In this document: positions 34,763 through 47,879 of the stretch, piece by piece
Numbering within the stretch: position 1 is the stretch's first letter
Layout of the letters: each line of letters starts with the position of its first letter
Source: Pseudomonadota bacterium
GTDB lineage: Bacteria > Pseudomonadota > Gammaproteobacteria > CALCKW01
Direction of reading: 5' to 3'
Length of the DNA: 64,000 nucleotides
Assembly: GCA_039196715.1 (NCBI GenBank)
Contig: JBCCUP010000001.1
Coordinates: 1-64,000, forward strand
Made by a program: the position numbers and the translations under genes
The notes under the pieces: generated by a model
What the model was told of the DNA's origin: nothing
The model's database searches: none
What the model saw: the letters and a program-made list of their open reading frames with translations, nothing else

Positions 34763-35803
34763 ATGAACGACACGCGGCGCAACGCATTGAGTTACCGCGA
34801 CGCCGGTGTGGACATCGACGCCGGCAACACACTGGTAGAGCGAATAAAACCGGCGGTGCGTCGCACGCACCGCGACGGCGTGCTCGGCGGGCTCGGCGGC
34901 TTCGGTGGTTTGTTCGAGTTGCCCACCGGCTACACCCGCCCGGTGCTGGTCTCCGGTGCCGACGGCGTCGGCACCAAGCTCAAACTTGCGATTGACGCCG
35001 GCGACCACAGCGGTATCGGCACCGACCTCGTGGCCATGTGCGTCAACGACGTTCTGGTCACCGGCGCCGAACCGCTCTACTTCCTGGACTACTACGCCAC
35101 CGGCGCGCTCGACGTCGACACCGCGACCACGGTGATCGAGGGCATCGCGCACGGCTGCGAACTGGCGGGGTGTGCCTTGCTCGGCGGCGAGACTGCCGAG
35201 ATGCCAGGCTTGTATCAAGAGGGCGACTACGACCTGGCCGGCTTCTGTGTGGGTGTGGTGGAGCACGACGCGATCGTCAACACGGCGCGCGTCGCACCGG
35301 GTGATCGCATCGTTGCGCTGCCCTCCTCCGGCCCGCACAGCAACGGCTTCTCCCTGATTCGCAAGGTGCTCGAACAGAGCGGCGACACGCTGAACACCCA
35401 ACTCGACGGCGAGACACTGCGCGACCTGCTGCTCGCGCCCACGCGCATCTACGTGCGCAGCGTGCTGGCCGCGCTCAAGGCGCACCCGGTGCACGCCATG
35501 GCCCACATCACCGGCGGCGGTTTGACGGAGAACATCCCGCGGGTCTTGCCCGAGGGCACAGCGGCGCGCATCGATCTCGGCCGTTGGCGGCAACCGAGCG
35601 TGTTCGACTGGCTGTCCGAGCGTGGCGGTATCGAGGACACCGAGATGCGACGCACCTTCAACTGCGGCATCGGCTTCACCCTGATCGTGCCCGAGGCGGC
35701 GGTCGACGGGCTGTGCGCCACGCTCGAGGACCACGGTGAGGCGCCGTTCGTGGTCGGCGACATCGACGCCCGTGGCGATGGCGAGCCGATCCGCTTTGTC
35801 TGA
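34763..35803 (+). CDS. purM: Phosphoribosylformylglycinamidine cyclo-ligase
   Basis: This 346-aa enzyme makes aminoimidazole ribotide in purine synthesis. Family motifs are clear: [34 protein letters not shown] (about residues 62-76), [24 protein letters not shown] and [12 protein letters not shown]. Length matches E. coli PurM (345). The promoter region shows TAGAAT (34733-34738) as a -10 candidate. It overlaps purN. Confidence 0.97.
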   Translation: MNDTRRNALSYRDAGVDIDAGNTLVERIKPAVRRTHRDGVLGGLGGFGGLFELPTGYTRPVLVSGADGVGTKLKLAIDAGDHSGIGTDLVAMCVNDVLVTGAEPLYFLDYYATGALDVDTATTVIEGIAHGCELAGCALLGGETAEMPGLYQEGDYDLAGFCVGVVEHDAIVNTARVAPGDRIVALPSSGPHSNGFSLIRKVLEQSGDTLNTQLDGETLRDLLLAPTRIYVRSVLAALKAHPVHAMAHITGGGLTENIPRVLPEGTAARIDLGRWRQPSVFDWLSERGGIEDTEMRRTFNCGIGFTLIVPEAAVDGLCATLEDHGEAPFVVGDIDARGDGEPIRFV

Positions 35804-36440
35804 GCCCGCACGCCGGCTCGCGGTGCTCATCTCCGGCCGGGGATCGAACATGCTGCGCGTGCTCGACGCGATCGAAGCCGGCCAGCTGCCCGCCCTGCCG
35901 GTGTTGGTGCTGGCGGACACGCCCGAGGCGGCCGGGTTGGCGCTGGCCGCGCAACGCGGGGTCGGGACTGCGGTCTGTGCCCCACGCGATCACGCGGACC
36001 GCGACACCTGGGCGCGCGCCCTGACGACGCAACTCGAGGCCGTCGGCGCCGAGCTGGTCGCCCTCGCCGGGTTCATGCGCGTGCTGCCGGCGGCCTTTTG
36101 CGACCGCTGGCACGGCCGCCTGCTGAACATCCACCCCTCCCTGTTGCCGCGGCACAAGGGCCTCGACACCCACCAGCGCGCACTCGATGCCGGTGACCGC
36201 GAGGCTGGCTGCTCGGTGCACTTCGTGACCGCCGAACTCGACGGGGGTCCGCTGATAGCGCAGTCGCGTGTGGCCATCCGGGCCGGCGAAACCGCGGATT
36301 CCCTCGCCGAGCGGGTGCTCAAGCGCGAGCATGTCCTCTATCCTCAGGTGCTGACCTGGTGCGCCACGGGCCAAGTCACCCTCCGGCATGGCCACGTGCA
36401 TCGGGGCGACACGAAACTGGCAGCACCGCTCGAGGTCTGA
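35778..36440 (+). CDS. purN: Phosphoribosylglycinamide formyltransferase
   Basis: This protein of about 220 aa adds the formyl group from 10-formyl-THF to glycinamide ribotide. It starts its core with [19 protein letters not shown] and has the catalytic set Asn-His-Asp in [20 protein letters not shown] and LDGGPLIAQ. The start is uncertain: ATG 35778 overlaps purM by 26 bases, TTG 35796 by 8. Neither has a strong ribosome site, which suggests translational coupling to purM. Confidence 0.94.
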   Translation: MASRSALSEPARRLAVLISGRGSNMLRVLDAIEAGQLPALPVLVLADTPEAAGLALAAQRGVGTAVCAPRDHADRDTWARALTTQLEAVGAELVALAGFMRVLPAAFCDRWHGRLLNIHPSLLPRHKGLDTHQRALDAGDREAGCSVHFVTAELDGGPLIAQSRVAIRAGETADSLAERVLKREHVLYPQVLTWCATGQVTLRHGHVHRGDTKLAAPLEV

Positions 36441-36476
36441 GAGAGACCGACACACCCCGCGCACGCAGGCCAACCG

Positions 36477-37208
36477 ATGCCGCCACGCCCAATCCCTTGG
36501 AGATGCTCGCTTGTCGCGGCACTCCTGTGCCTGTTTATGGCACCGGCATGGGCGGCGCGCGACGCCCTCGCCCCATTCGAGGCGACATACCGCGTCTACT
36601 ACAAAGGCAGCAAGGCCGGCGAGGCAAGCCTGTCACTCGCGCAACGCGATGGCCACTGGCAGGTGCAACTGAAGACCCGCGCAACGGGACTGTTCCGGTT
36701 GTTCTCCCGCTACATCAACAGCCAGGAGATCAGCCGATTCCTGGCGGCCGAAGACGGTGCCATCCTGCCCCACCACTACCGCTACGAACGGCCGGGACAA
36801 AAGGAAGGGCGACGCCTGCTGCGCATCGAATTTGTCGACGAGGCACTGGACGTGGTGCGCGATGTCGGTGAACCCATGCGCTACGAGACGCCCGATTCCG
36901 GTGCCTGGGATCGACTCTCGATGCTGTTCAACGTGACCCGACTGGTCGGCGAACGCAGCGAGGGCGACGTGTTGCTCAACGTGGTCAGCCGCCACGGACC
37001 CTCCCAGCGGCGGCTCGAACTGCTGGGCCGGGAGACCGTGTCGACGCCGGCAGGCAACTTCAACACCCTCCGCCTGCGCTACCACTCCGGCAAACGCACC
37101 GTGCAGTACTGGATTGCAACCGCCGATGGCAACATCCCGATTCGCATGATGTACGGCGAGGACGGCGAAGACGGTGGCGTGCTCGAGCTGCAGTCGCTGC
37201 AGCGCTAG
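36477..37208 (+). CDS. Exported DUF3108 protein
   Basis: This 243-aa protein has a signal peptide (1-26, ending APAWAA). The mature part starts FEATYRVYYKGSKAGEASL and has the DRLSMLFNVTRLVGERSEG and WIATADGNIPIRM pattern of DUF3108. It is probably a periplasmic beta protein. It follows purN by 36 bases, an order also known in Pseudomonas. Function unknown. Confidence 0.88.
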   Translation: MPPRPIPWRCSLVAALLCLFMAPAWAARDALAPFEATYRVYYKGSKAGEASLSLAQRDGHWQVQLKTRATGLFRLFSRYINSQEISRFLAAEDGAILPHHYRYERPGQKEGRRLLRIEFVDEALDVVRDVGEPMRYETPDSGAWDRLSMLFNVTRLVGERSEGDVLLNVVSRHGPSQRRLELLGRETVSTPAGNFNTLRLRYHSGKRTVQYWIATADGNIPIRMMYGEDGEDGGVLELQSLQR

Positions 37209-37227
37209 GCGCGCCGACCGCGACGGT

Positions 37228-38577
37228 TCAGTCCGCGCTGGCGACCGTCAGTTCACCGATCAGCATCGAGCCGTTGCGCAGGTTCGCCGTCAGACAGCTG
37301 TCATCGCCCACTGCCACGACGTTGGCGAACACGTCGCGCAGGTTGCCTGCCACAGTCACGCCCTCCACCGGGTGCGCGATCTCGCCGTTCTCGACCCAGA
37401 AACCGGCGGCGCCACGCGAATAATCGCCGGTCACCGGGTTGCCGCCATTGCCCATCATCTCGGTGACCAGCAGGCCACGGCCCAGGGTCTTCAGGAGCGC
37501 GTCGAAGGACTGGGTCTCGCAGTCGAGTGTGAGGTTGCAGACACCGCCCGCGTTGCCGGTGGTTTGCAAACCGAGTTTGCGCGCGCTGTAGCTCGAAAGC
37601 ACCCAACCGGTCAGCACGCCCCGGTCGATCAACTTGCGCGCCTGCCGTGCGACACCCTCGCTGTCCACCGCCGAGCTGCTCAGCGCGCGCGGGATGAACG
37701 GGTCTTCGGATACGCTCAGGAACGCCGGGAACACCGGCTCGCCCAGGGACTCGAGCAGAAAACTCGCCTTGCGGTAGAGTGCACCGCCACTGATTGCCCC
37801 GATGAACGACTGCATCAGGCCGCGCGCCATCGACGGTGCGAACAGCACCGGGTACCGACCGGTCTTGATCGCCCGCGGCCCGAGCCGCGCGACGGTGCGC
37901 CTGGCCGCCTCGCGCCCCACCGCTTCGGCGTCCTGCATATCCTCCGCGGCGCGCGCGGCGGTGTACCAATACTCCCGTTGCATGGCGTCCTTCTCGCCTG
38001 CAACCAGCGAACAACTCACGCTGTGGCGGGTGCCGGCCGTGTGGTGTACAAAGCCGTGGCTGTTCGCATAAACACTCTCTCCGGCGTAGCTCGCCACGGT
38101 GGCGCCGTTGGAGTTGCTGATGCGGGCTTCGGCGCCACGGCCGGCCGCTTCGCACGCGAGCGCAAGATCGATCGCCTGATCCACATCCAATTGCCAGGGG
38201 TGGTACAGATCGAGCGACGGCAACGCGGTCGCCATCAGCTCGACGTCGGCCAGGCCCGCCGCCGGGTCCTCGGAGCCGTGGCGCGCGAACGCGCAGGCTT
38301 GTGCGACCACGGCGTCGACCGCATCGCGCGAAAAATCGGCCGTCGACGCCGAGCCCTTGCGCTGGCCAACGTACACCGTCACATCAAGACTGCGGTCGCG
38401 CTGCTGCTCGAGCGTTTCCACTTCGCCCAGTCGTACCCCCACGTCGCGACCGACACCACGGGACACATCGACGTCCGCGCTGGTGGCGCCGTTTCGCCGG
38501 GCACTGTCGAGAACCTGCTCGGCCACCGCGGTTAGCGCGACGGGACTGTCGTGTTGCAAAATGTCAATCGTTGTCAT
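37228..38577 (-). CDS. pmbA: Metalloprotease-related protein PmbA (TldE)
   Basis: This 449-aa protein is the non-zinc partner of TldD in the heterodimer that degrades or processes peptides such as microcin precursors and CcdA. Family stretches are visible: SADVDVSRGVGRDVGVRLGE, HTAGTRHSVSCSLVAGE, FAPSMARGLMQSFIGAISG, and the end VTGDYSRGAAGFWVENGEI. It lies 47 bases from a divergent lipoprotein gene that separates it from tldD. Confidence 0.93.
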   Translation of the reverse strand: MTTIDILQHDSPVALTAVAEQVLDSARRNGATSADVDVSRGVGRDVGVRLGEVETLEQQRDRSLDVTVYVGQRKGSASTADFSRDAVDAVVAQACAFARHGSEDPAAGLADVELMATALPSLDLYHPWQLDVDQAIDLALACEAAGRGAEARISNSNGATVASYAGESVYANSHGFVHHTAGTRHSVSCSLVAGEKDAMQREYWYTAARAAEDMQDAEAVGREAARRTVARLGPRAIKTGRYPVLFAPSMARGLMQSFIGAISGGALYRKASFLLESLGEPVFPAFLSVSEDPFIPRALSSSAVDSEGVARQARKLIDRGVLTGWVLSSYSARKLGLQTTGNAGGVCNLTLDCETQSFDALLKTLGRGLLVTEMMGNGGNPVTGDYSRGAAGFWVENGEIAHPVEGVTVAGNLRDVFANVVAVGDDSCLTANLRNGSMLIGELTVASAD

Positions 38578-38624
38578 GGTGATTCCGTGTGTGCGGGCGA
38601 GAACCGACCGCCCCGATTGCGTCG

Positions 38625-39524
38625 ATGCTCAGACTGATCCTGTGTGGCCTTGTGCTTTGCTGCCTCGGTGCGCTCACCGCGTGTGCCCGCACGCCGAGCG
38701 TTGCCGCGTTGCGCGATGCGCGCCTGGTCGAAGCCAGCGGCCTCGCCGCCACCCTCGCCGGGCCCAGAGGGTACTGGGCGCTGAACGACGGCGGCAACCG
38801 CGCGGCCCTGTTCCGCTTGAGCGAGGACGGCGCGACGCTGGCCAGGTTGCCCGTGGTTGGCGCACGAAACCGTGACTGGGAAGACCTTGCCAGTTTTCGC
38901 TGGCGCGACAGCAACTGGTTGTTGATCGCCGACACCGGCGACAACCGGGCGCGACGGCAACGGGTCGCGCTGCACCTCGTCGCCGAGCCGGCGCCGGAAG
39001 CGCGCCGCGCGAGGGTGACCGCGACCGTGTCCGTGCGCTACCCCGACGGCCCCCGCGACGCCGAGGCCGTGGCGGTCGACCCGCTCCGCGGGGAGATCCT
39101 GGTGCTGTCCAAACGCGACCGACCCGGCCGACTCTACCGCCTGCCGCTGAGCGCCTTCGACACGCCCACGGCCGTGCACCGTCTCGAGCACGTTGGCGTG
39201 GTTGCACCCGACGGCCCACCGAGTGCACTGGCGCTGCTGCGTCAACCCGAACTGCTCGCCGTGGGCAGCCACGTGACCGCCCTCGACATCAGCGCCGACG
39301 GGCGCCACGCCGTGGTGTTGGGCTACCGTCGCGCGCGCACCGTCACGCGGCGTGACGGCGAGACCTGGCTCACCGCGCTCTCGCGGCTTGACGCGTTGCC
39401 CGATCACCGACTCGCGCAGGCCGAAGCCGTGGCCTTCTCGCGCGACGCCACACACATTGTGATCACCAGCGAAGGCGCGCATGCGCCGCTGCTGCGGCAG
39501 GACTGGCCAACTCCGACACCCTGA
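38625..39524 (+). CDS. Lipoprotein with a predicted beta-propeller (esterase-like phytase type)
   Basis: This 299-aa protein has a lipoprotein signal (LGALTAC, Cys about residue 20). The mature part has EASGLAATLAGPRGYWALND, RDWEDLASFRW, LLIADTGDNRARRQ and DGPRDAEAVAVDPLRGEI. These resemble the repeats of esterase-like-phytase-type propellers, but no catalytic residues can be assigned. The start at 38625 is fixed by the signal. It is on the plus strand between pmbA and tldD, ending 10 bases before the tldD stop. Confidence 0.7.
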   Translation: MLRLILCGLVLCCLGALTACARTPSVAALRDARLVEASGLAATLAGPRGYWALNDGGNRAALFRLSEDGATLARLPVVGARNRDWEDLASFRWRDSNWLLIADTGDNRARRQRVALHLVAEPAPEARRARVTATVSVRYPDGPRDAEAVAVDPLRGEILVLSKRDRPGRLYRLPLSAFDTPTAVHRLEHVGVVAPDGPPSALALLRQPELLAVGSHVTALDISADGRHAVVLGYRRARTVTRRDGETWLTALSRLDALPDHRLAQAEAVAFSRDATHIVITSEGAHAPLLRQDWPTPTP

Positions 39525-39534
39525 TCCCCGGCGA

Positions 39535-40980
39535 TCACGCGGTTGCCGTGCCGCCCACGGTCAGGCCGTCGACACGCAGCGTCGGCTGGCCGACGCAGAC
39601 CGGCACGGACTGCCCCTGCTTGCCGCAGGTGCCGACGCCGCGGTCGAGCGCGAGGTCGTTGCCGACCATGCCGATGCGTGTCATCACGTCCGGCCCGTTG
39701 CCGACCAGGGTCGCGCCCTTGACCGGCGCGCCCAGCTTGCCGTTCTCGACCAGGTAGGCCTCCGAGGCCGAAAACACGAATTTGCCCGAGGTGATGTCGA
39801 CCTGACCGCCGCCGAAGTTCACGGCGTAGAGGCCCTTTTTCACCGAAGCGAGAATCGCTTGCGGATCGTGCTCGCCCGCACGCATGTAGGTGTTGGTCAT
39901 GCGGGGCATGACCGTGTGCGCGTAGCTTTGCCGTCGGCCATTGCCGGTCGGTTCGACCCCGTTGAGCCGCGCGTTGTGTTTGTCCTGCATGAAGCCGACG
40001 AGGACACCGTCCTCGATCAACGTGTTGCACTGACTCGGCACGCCCTCGTCGTCGATGTTGAGCGACCCCCGGTGGCCGTCGAGGGTGCCGTCGTCGACCA
40101 CGGTGACGCCGCGCGAGGCGACCTGCTCGCCGACCCGTCCGGAGAACACCGATGTGCCCTTGCGGCTGAAATCGCCCTCGAGTCCGTGACCGACAGCCTC
40201 GTGCAACAACACACCCGGCCAGCCGTTGCCGAGCACCACGACCATTTCGCCGGCCGGGGCGTCGACAGCGTCGAGATTGACCAGCGCCTGCCGCACCGCC
40301 TCGCGTGCGAGGTGTTCCGGCTCGTTGTCAGCGGCCAGCTGCGCCATGTCGAAGCGCCCGCCAGACCCGGCGTTGGCGGTCTCGCGACGTCCGTTGCTCT
40401 CGACGTACACGGTCACGTTCAACCGCACCATCGGCCGGAGATCGGCGGCGAGCGTGCCGTCGCTGGCGGCAACCAACACGACTTCGTGGCTTGCAGCCAC
40501 ACTTGCAATCACCTGCGTCACGCGCGGGTCCTGTTCGCGCGCCGCGGCGTCTGCACGGCGCAACAACTCCAGTTTGGCCGGCTCATCGAGGGAACCGATC
40601 GGGTTGCCCGAGCCGTACAAATCGCGCGGTACCGGCTTGTGCCAGGCCTGCACTGCGGCCGCTTCACCACCGCGTGCGATCGCGCGCGCACTGGTGGCGG
40701 CTTCGTGGAGTGCCGGCAGCAGAATCTCGTCGGAGTAGGCGAAGCCGGTTTTCTCACCGCTGACCGCGCGCACGCCGACGCCCTGGTCGATTGAGAACCC
40801 CCCCTCTTTCACCAGGCCGTCCTCGAGCACCCAGGATTCGTTCTGCTTGGCCTGGAAGTACAGGTCCGCGGAATCCACGCCACGCGTCATGATCTGGCCA
40901 AGTGCGCTGTGCAAGTCCGATTCGGTGAGCCCCGAAGGCGACAGCAGTCGCTCGGTTGCGAGGTCGAAAGTGTCAGCCAT
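39535..40980 (-). CDS. tldD: Metalloprotease TldD
   Basis: This 481-aa protein is the zinc-binding subunit of the TldD/TldE protease. The motif [20 protein letters not shown] carries the HExxxH zinc site (about residues 262-267). The N-terminal [20 protein letters not shown] and the C-terminal [18 protein letters not shown] stretch are typical. Length equals E. coli TldD (481). It follows yhdP by 37 bases in the conserved maf-rng-yhdP-tldD order. Confidence 0.96.
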   Translation of the reverse strand: MADTFDLATERLLSPSGLTESDLHSALGQIMTRGVDSADLYFQAKQNESWVLEDGLVKEGGFSIDQGVGVRAVSGEKTGFAYSDEILLPALHEAATSARAIARGGEAAAVQAWHKPVPRDLYGSGNPIGSLDEPAKLELLRRADAAAREQDPRVTQVIASVAASHEVVLVAASDGTLAADLRPMVRLNVTVYVESNGRRETANAGSGGRFDMAQLAADNEPEHLAREAVRQALVNLDAVDAPAGEMVVVLGNGWPGVLLHEAVGHGLEGDFSRKGTSVFSGRVGEQVASRGVTVVDDGTLDGHRGSLNIDDEGVPSQCNTLIEDGVLVGFMQDKHNARLNGVEPTGNGRRQSYAHTVMPRMTNTYMRAGEHDPQAILASVKKGLYAVNFGGGQVDITSGKFVFSASEAYLVENGKLGAPVKGATLVGNGPDVMTRIGMVGNDLALDRGVGTCGKQGQSVPVCVGQPTLRVDGLTVGGTATA

Positions 40981-41017
40981 TCCCTTACCCTTTTGCTGTT
41001 GTCGTGGCGTGGACTGC

Positions 41018-44000
41018 TCAGCGGTCCACGTTTGCGCCGCTGGTGGCCGCGGCAGAGTTCTCGAGCAGGATCTGCGTCAACTCGGGCGCGTCGAAATCCC
41101 CGGTGAGACTGTAATCACGGCGGCCGAACTGGTTTACGTCAACCCCCATGCCCCGCAATACCTTGTCGGCGAGAAACACGCTGGCCGCTGTCAACGGGCC
41201 TCCCACGAAGGCGCCGATCAACGGCAGGCTGCCGCCGACATTGGGCAGCACGACAATACGCTGATCGTAGGACCGGTTGACGAAGTCGATCGGCCCGACC
41301 ACGCTCACCACCCCGACCGGGCCTTCGAGCAACAGCGCCTTGGCAGTGGCCTTGCCGTCTCCGAGTTCGAACTCGCCGCGCACCACCTCGTACCCCAACC
41401 CGTCTCCGAGGTCGGAGAAATCGAGCGCGAGCCGCTGCGGCAGGGTCTGCAACGCCAGCAGCCCGAACACGCGCCCGGCACCTGGGTCGAGGCCGTTGAC
41501 ACGCCCGTCCTTGAGGTCGAAGCGCATCGTCCCGGCCAACGACGCAAGGTCGGGGGCCCAGATGGTGTCATCCCAGGTACCTGACACACTGAGTTGCCCT
41601 TGCCCACCTGACAGCGTCCCGACACTGCCCATGTCGGACACCGCGAGGCCCACGTCGTTCGAATGCGCAAACAACTCCAGGTGGCTGATGTCCTCGCCCG
41701 CATCGCTCTGCACCCAGCGGCCGGCCCCCTGCGCGGTGTAGAGCGGCGAGCGCGCCACCAGTTCCGTGAGTTCGAGGCCGTTTGCTGTCGGTTGGGTTGC
41801 GATGTCGACATCCGTGAACCGCAGGTTGTCCACACGCAACTCCCGCACACCGATGCGCGTGGCCGGGTAGTCGCGCGGGTGACTCGGTGGCGACTCGCTG
41901 ATTTCGAACTCGCCGTCCATCAGCGGCGTGACATCCACACGCGTCAGGTCCGCCTGCAAGTTGGGGCGCGCACCACCGGTATAGCGGAAACGGCCGTCCA
42001 CCACGTCGCCGGCGATCTGGCCTTCGACCGCGTCGGCGACTTCGGCCAACTGCAAGGTGACCTCACCGATCGGCACACCCAACCAGGCTCCGGCATCCAC
42101 GCGGGCGTAGACGTCGATGCTGACCTCGTCCTCGCCCTCGCCTGAGAGGCAGCAGCGGTCGAGAGCGGTGTACCAGCGTTCGAGGTCGGCCCGGGGCCAG
42201 TCGACACGCGCCCGCACACCGCGCTCCGGCAAGGCCGGTGCCGGCGACCCCGCGCCGATCGCCATGGCCTCCAGCGCGCCACGACGCATCGAGAAGGCCA
42301 CCGTGGCGTCCTCCCCGTAGGTCACTTGCCACTGGTCGGTCGCGGCCGAGCCGATGCTGGCTTCAACGCGCAAGGTCCGGCCCACGGCTGCGTCCTTCGC
42401 CACCGGTTCGGGCGCGGTCACCTGCACACCGCGCAGGTCACTGACCGCGTTGAACGCCACCTGCGTGGGGCCACCGGACACCGTCGGTGTGACGTCCACA
42501 ACGACGTCCCAGCGGCTGAGGCCGTCCACCCACTCGGCAATCGGGACACCGCGGTCACTCAGCCAGAGTCCGAGGTCGACATCGGTCAGCGCCTCGGCTC
42601 GCACTGCGCGCTGGTCGTCCGAGGTGGTCACGGCGACCTGGATCGGGTTGCCGAGGAAGGTGCCCTCGAGCTCGTGCCCGAGCAGACCCCGCTGGTTGAA
42701 CGGCACGCGCGCCGACACCCCGTCGAAGACGAGGTCGGGCCCGGTCAATTCGAATCGCGCGTCGCGAAACAGTGCCACACCCTCGATCGTCGCTGGCATG
42801 TTCGGCCGCAGGCCGAAATCGGGTGCAATCTGCAAGGTCACCGGCCCGGCGATCTCGAGATCACGAAAATGCCGACCCACTGCGCTCGCAAGTGGGCCCT
42901 GACGCAACCAGTCGACCAGCGTTTCGCTGTCGCCAGACCACGCCGAGTCGATGCGCATGCGCGCGGCGCGCACGTCGGGAATCCGCGCGTCGACGTTGCG
43001 CGCTGCACCGCCCAGGATCTGCGCCTCGCCGTTGAACCTGACACCGATGCCGTCGAGCCGAAACGCGCCGTTCATGGCCGTCAGCACCGGCCAGAGCGTG
43101 TTGTACTCCATGGCCAGGTCTTCGACGTCGAGTTGGACATCGAGTCGCCCTTCGCTGGCGCGAAACGGGTAGTCGGCCGTGTTGCCGAGCAACAGGAAAT
43201 CGCCGCGCGGCACGCGCCCGCCCTGGAGGCTGCGCTCCAGCCACGCCTGCAACCGCTCGGGCATTGCCCCCTGGGGGTAGTAGGTGCTCAGGTACCGCCC
43301 GTCGAGGTCGCGGATGGAGCCGCGAACGTCGAGGTCAACGCCGCGGTCGCTGGCGGACCGCGCCGCCGACACCTGGGCAAGCATCTGAAAATGCGGCGTG
43401 TCGACAAGCACGTCATCGGTGCTGATCCACCGGCCGGTCGACGACAGCTCGCCGTCGAACTGACCGGCAACCCGATCGAGCAGCAACGGCGTGCGGAACA
43501 GTGCGGGCGCATCGAGCACGCTGCCCTCGCCCTCCACCCGGGCACTGAAGCGGCCGTCACTGACACGGACAGCGGCGTCGACGTTCTCGATCCCGGGCAA
43601 GGCCCCGAACCGGGTGTTTCGCCACCCGGTGACCACACCCTCGAACTGCAAGCCCGCTGGCAGCACAACGGGTGTGTCGACCACAACCGGGTCTGCCTGC
43701 GCAAGCGTGTCCTCCGCATGGGTTGGAGTGGCGGACGGCAATGGCAGAGCCACTTTCCACAGCGCCAACTCGCCACTGGGCAAACTGCCCTCGAGCCAGT
43801 TGGCGACGCCGGCCAGGGCCGGCAGGTGGCGCCAGGGCAGTACCAGATCCCGCACTTCCTCGATGCGCAGCAGCTGGCCGGTGCCCACCAGCACATCACG
43901 CTGTCGGTCAAGGGTGGTCAAACCTGGCCGCCAAGCCACACCGTCCCGCGCCAACACGGTGTCGTCCAGCCAGGTGCGCCAGCCCGCTTCGGTGCGATTC

Positions 44001-44930
44001 CAGCCACCGGTAGCGCTGAAGAAGTCGAGGTACCAGCGCGTCTGCTGTGCACCGTCTTCGAGTGCCACCCGGTCTCCGGAGAGCTGGTACTGCAGGTCGG
44101 CGAAACGCCCGTCTTCGATGCGACTCCAGAGTTGCACATCACGGACCTCGCCCACCGGTACGATATCGCGTGCGTTGAGCAGCGACGACAAGGTGCGCAA
44201 CTCCACCCGGTCAAGACTCGCGTAGGTCCGACCCTGGAAGCCGTTCTCGGCATCCCCCGACACATTGGCCACGGCCCGGATATGGCCACCCACGTCTTCG
44301 GGCAGGTCGGCCTCGACCGAGACGCGCAGCTGCCCGTCTCGGTTGTTGGCAACAATGGCGATGTTGTCGACGTCGTAGGTCTGCTCCGACACCGCGTCAC
44401 GCCACCGCAGCGAGGCTTCGCTGATGTTGATCCAGCCAAACCGGGCGAGCGCCGCAAGCGTGCTCTGCAGGCCGGTGCCGGAAGACTGGCCGCGGTCGAG
44501 CGCCACGGACCAGTCGCCGTTCCCGTCGCGGCCGATCTCGATCGCCAGGCCTTTGAGCGTGACCTCGTCGACGATCAACTTGCGGTACTGGACCAACTGG
44601 CGCAGGTCCAGACTGGCTTCGACCCGGTCGAGGGTCAGCGGCGCCTCCACCCCCGGCAGGTCCACCCGCAGACCGTCCAGGTGCAAGCTCGGCCCCCAGT
44701 GGCTCCAATTCAGCCGCGCGCTGTCGGCGCCGAGTTCGACACCCATGTTGTCGCCGATGCGCTGGACCAGGCTGTGCTGGTTGCGGTCGACCACACTGGG
44801 CAACCACCAGCGCGCCGCGCTGAGCAGCACGGCGACCAGACAAATCGAAAAGAACACGAACCAGAGGAACGCAGACCGGCTCGCCTGCGCTGCGCGCTTG
44901 ACCCCCCGGCCGACCGCGCCGCGTCGGCGC

Positions 44931-44959
<29 letters not shown>
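41018..44959 (-). CDS. yhdP: YhdP family AsmA-like inter-membrane lipid transport protein
   Basis: This protein of about 1313 aa has an N-terminal membrane anchor ([19 protein letters not shown]) and a long beta-rich periplasmic part with DUF3971 and AsmA-like C-terminal domains (for example [19 protein letters not shown] and [15 protein letters not shown]). YhdP, TamB and YdbH move phospholipids to the outer membrane. The start is uncertain: there is no ATG; GTG 44959 and TTG 44944 both overlap the end of rng, and neither has a clear ribosome site. Translation is probably coupled to rng. Length is close to the family norm. Confidence 0.9.
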
Positions 44960-46408
<1,449 letters not shown>

Positions 46409-46412
<4 letters not shown>

Positions 46413-47011
46413 GCGTTCTCATCACCTGTCAGGGGCGGCACCGTCACACCGTGCGCGGCCAGCATCGTCATCAGTTCCACGATCGGCAGGCCGACCACAG
46501 TCGCGTAGTTGCCCTCGATCCGCTCCACAAAAACCGCACCAATCCCCTGAATTGCATAGCCACCAGCCTTGCCGAGCGGTTCGCTGGTGGCCCAGTAGGC
46601 CTCACGCTCGGCGCGCGTGGTCGCGCGCATCCAGACCCGTGTCTCGGCCAGCTTGCACGCGAACGCCCCGTCCACCGGCCCGACCGCAACGGCGCTGAAC
46701 ACGCTGTGCTCGCGCCCGCTCAGCCGGTGCAGCATGCGCTGCGCCTGCTCGCCGTCCTGCGGCTGGCCAAGCACCTCGCCGTCAATGGCCACGACCGTGT
46801 CCGCCGCCATGAGTATGGCAGGCTGACCCGTCAGCCGGGCGTCCACCGCACGCACCTTGCTCAAGGCCATTCGACGCGCGTAGCGACCCGGGGTTTCATG
46901 CTGCAACGGGGTCTCGTCGATTTCGGGCGACACGCTTTCCACCGCCACGCCGACCTGGGCGAGCAGCGCGAGCCGCCGAGGCGAGCTGCTGGCCAGCACC
47001 AGGCGTGTCAC
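46409..47011 (-). CDS. maf: Maf-type nucleoside triphosphate pyrophosphatase
   Basis: This 200-aa enzyme hydrolyses non-canonical or excess nucleoside triphosphates such as dTTP/UTP. It has LASSSPRRLALLAQVGV (residues 5-21), AADTVVAIDGEVLGQP and the VVGLPIVELM end. Its position before rng and after rlmH, with only 3 bases between it and rlmH, is conserved. Confidence 0.93.
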
Positions 47012-47014
47012 TGT

Positions 47015-47488
47015 TCACGCCCCACGGTGGTAAGGGTGGCCGCGCAGCACCGACACCGCGCGGTAGAGCTGCTCGGCCACGATCACGCGCACGAGCGGGT
47101 GCGGCAGGGTCATCGCCGAGAGTGACCAACGGGCATCACAGGCGGCTTCAAAGGTCGGGTCGAGGCCCTCGGGGCCGCCGATGAAAAGCGCGAGCGCGCG
47201 ACCGTCCCGGCCCCAGTCGGCGAGGCACGCAGACAGCGCCTCGGTGCTCAGGGTCCGGCCGGCCACGGCCAGTGCAACGCGACGGGCGTTTGCCGGCGCG
47301 GCCCGATCGAGCCGCTGCGCCTCTTCGCGCAGCACGCGCACCGTCTCGGGGTTCCGCCCGCGCTTGGACGCGGCAACCTCGTGCAGCGACAGCGGATGGT
47401 CACCCCGCAACCGCTGGGCGTAGTCGTTGTAGCCTTCGGTCACCCACGACGGCATGCGCTGGCCGACCGCGACCAGGTGCAGCTGCAC
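47015..47488 (-). CDS. rlmH: 23S rRNA (pseudouridine1915-N3) methyltransferase
   Basis: This 157-aa SPOUT methyltransferase modifies pseudouridine 1915 in helix 69 of 23S rRNA. It shows MQLHLVAVGQRMPSWVTEGY and the AdoMet knot LFIGGPEGLDP (about residues 99-109), ending VLRGHPYHRG. Length equals E. coli RlmH (155). It follows rsfS by 6 bases. Confidence 0.96.
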   Translation of the reverse strand: MQLHLVAVGQRMPSWVTEGYNDYAQRLRGDHPLSLHEVAASKRGRNPETVRVLREEAQRLDRAAPANARRVALAVAGRTLSTEALSACLADWGRDGRALALFIGGPEGLDPTFEAACDARWSLSAMTLPHPLVRVIVAEQLYRAVSVLRGHPYHRGA

Positions 47489-47494
47489 GTCCCC

Positions 47495-47878
47495 CTACTC
47501 GCCTGCAGACGTCTGGGTTCGACCGCCAGCACCGACGCTCCAGAGCTTCTCGAGCGCGTACACGTCGCGGGATTGCGCCTGCATGACGTGCACCAGTACG
47601 TCACCGAGGTCGACCAGCACCCACTCGGCCGCGTCCAGCCCTTCGACGCCGCGCGCGCGCAGCCCGAGCGTCTCGATGCGCTCGATCACGCGTTCGGCGA
47701 GTGCCTGGGCATGGCGCCGAGAGGTGCCGGTCGCCACCACCATGTAATCGGCAACGGAGGTCTTGTCGCGCACGTCCAGCGTCTGGATATCCAGGGCTTT
47801 CATCTCGTCGAGCGTGTCGACCACCGCCGTCGCGACGGCATCCGGCGCAGGCAGGCCTTTCGTCATGGGTTCAGTCAT
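47495..47878 (-). CDS. rsfS: Ribosomal silencing factor RsfS
   Basis: This 127-aa protein binds uL14 and blocks subunit joining in starved cells. The family core DTLDEMKALDIQTLDVRD, VADYMVVATGTSRRHAQALAE split over residues 43-65, and the late DLGDVLVHVMQAQSRDVYALE are seen. A short extra N-terminus and a Gly/Thr-rich tail are present. It is 1 base after nadD. Confidence 0.95.
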   Translation of the reverse strand: MTEPMTKGLPAPDAVATAVVDTLDEMKALDIQTLDVRDKTSVADYMVVATGTSRRHAQALAERVIERIETLGLRARGVEGLDAAEWVLVDLGDVLVHVMQAQSRDVYALEKLWSVGAGGRTQTSAGE

Positions 47879-47879
47879 A

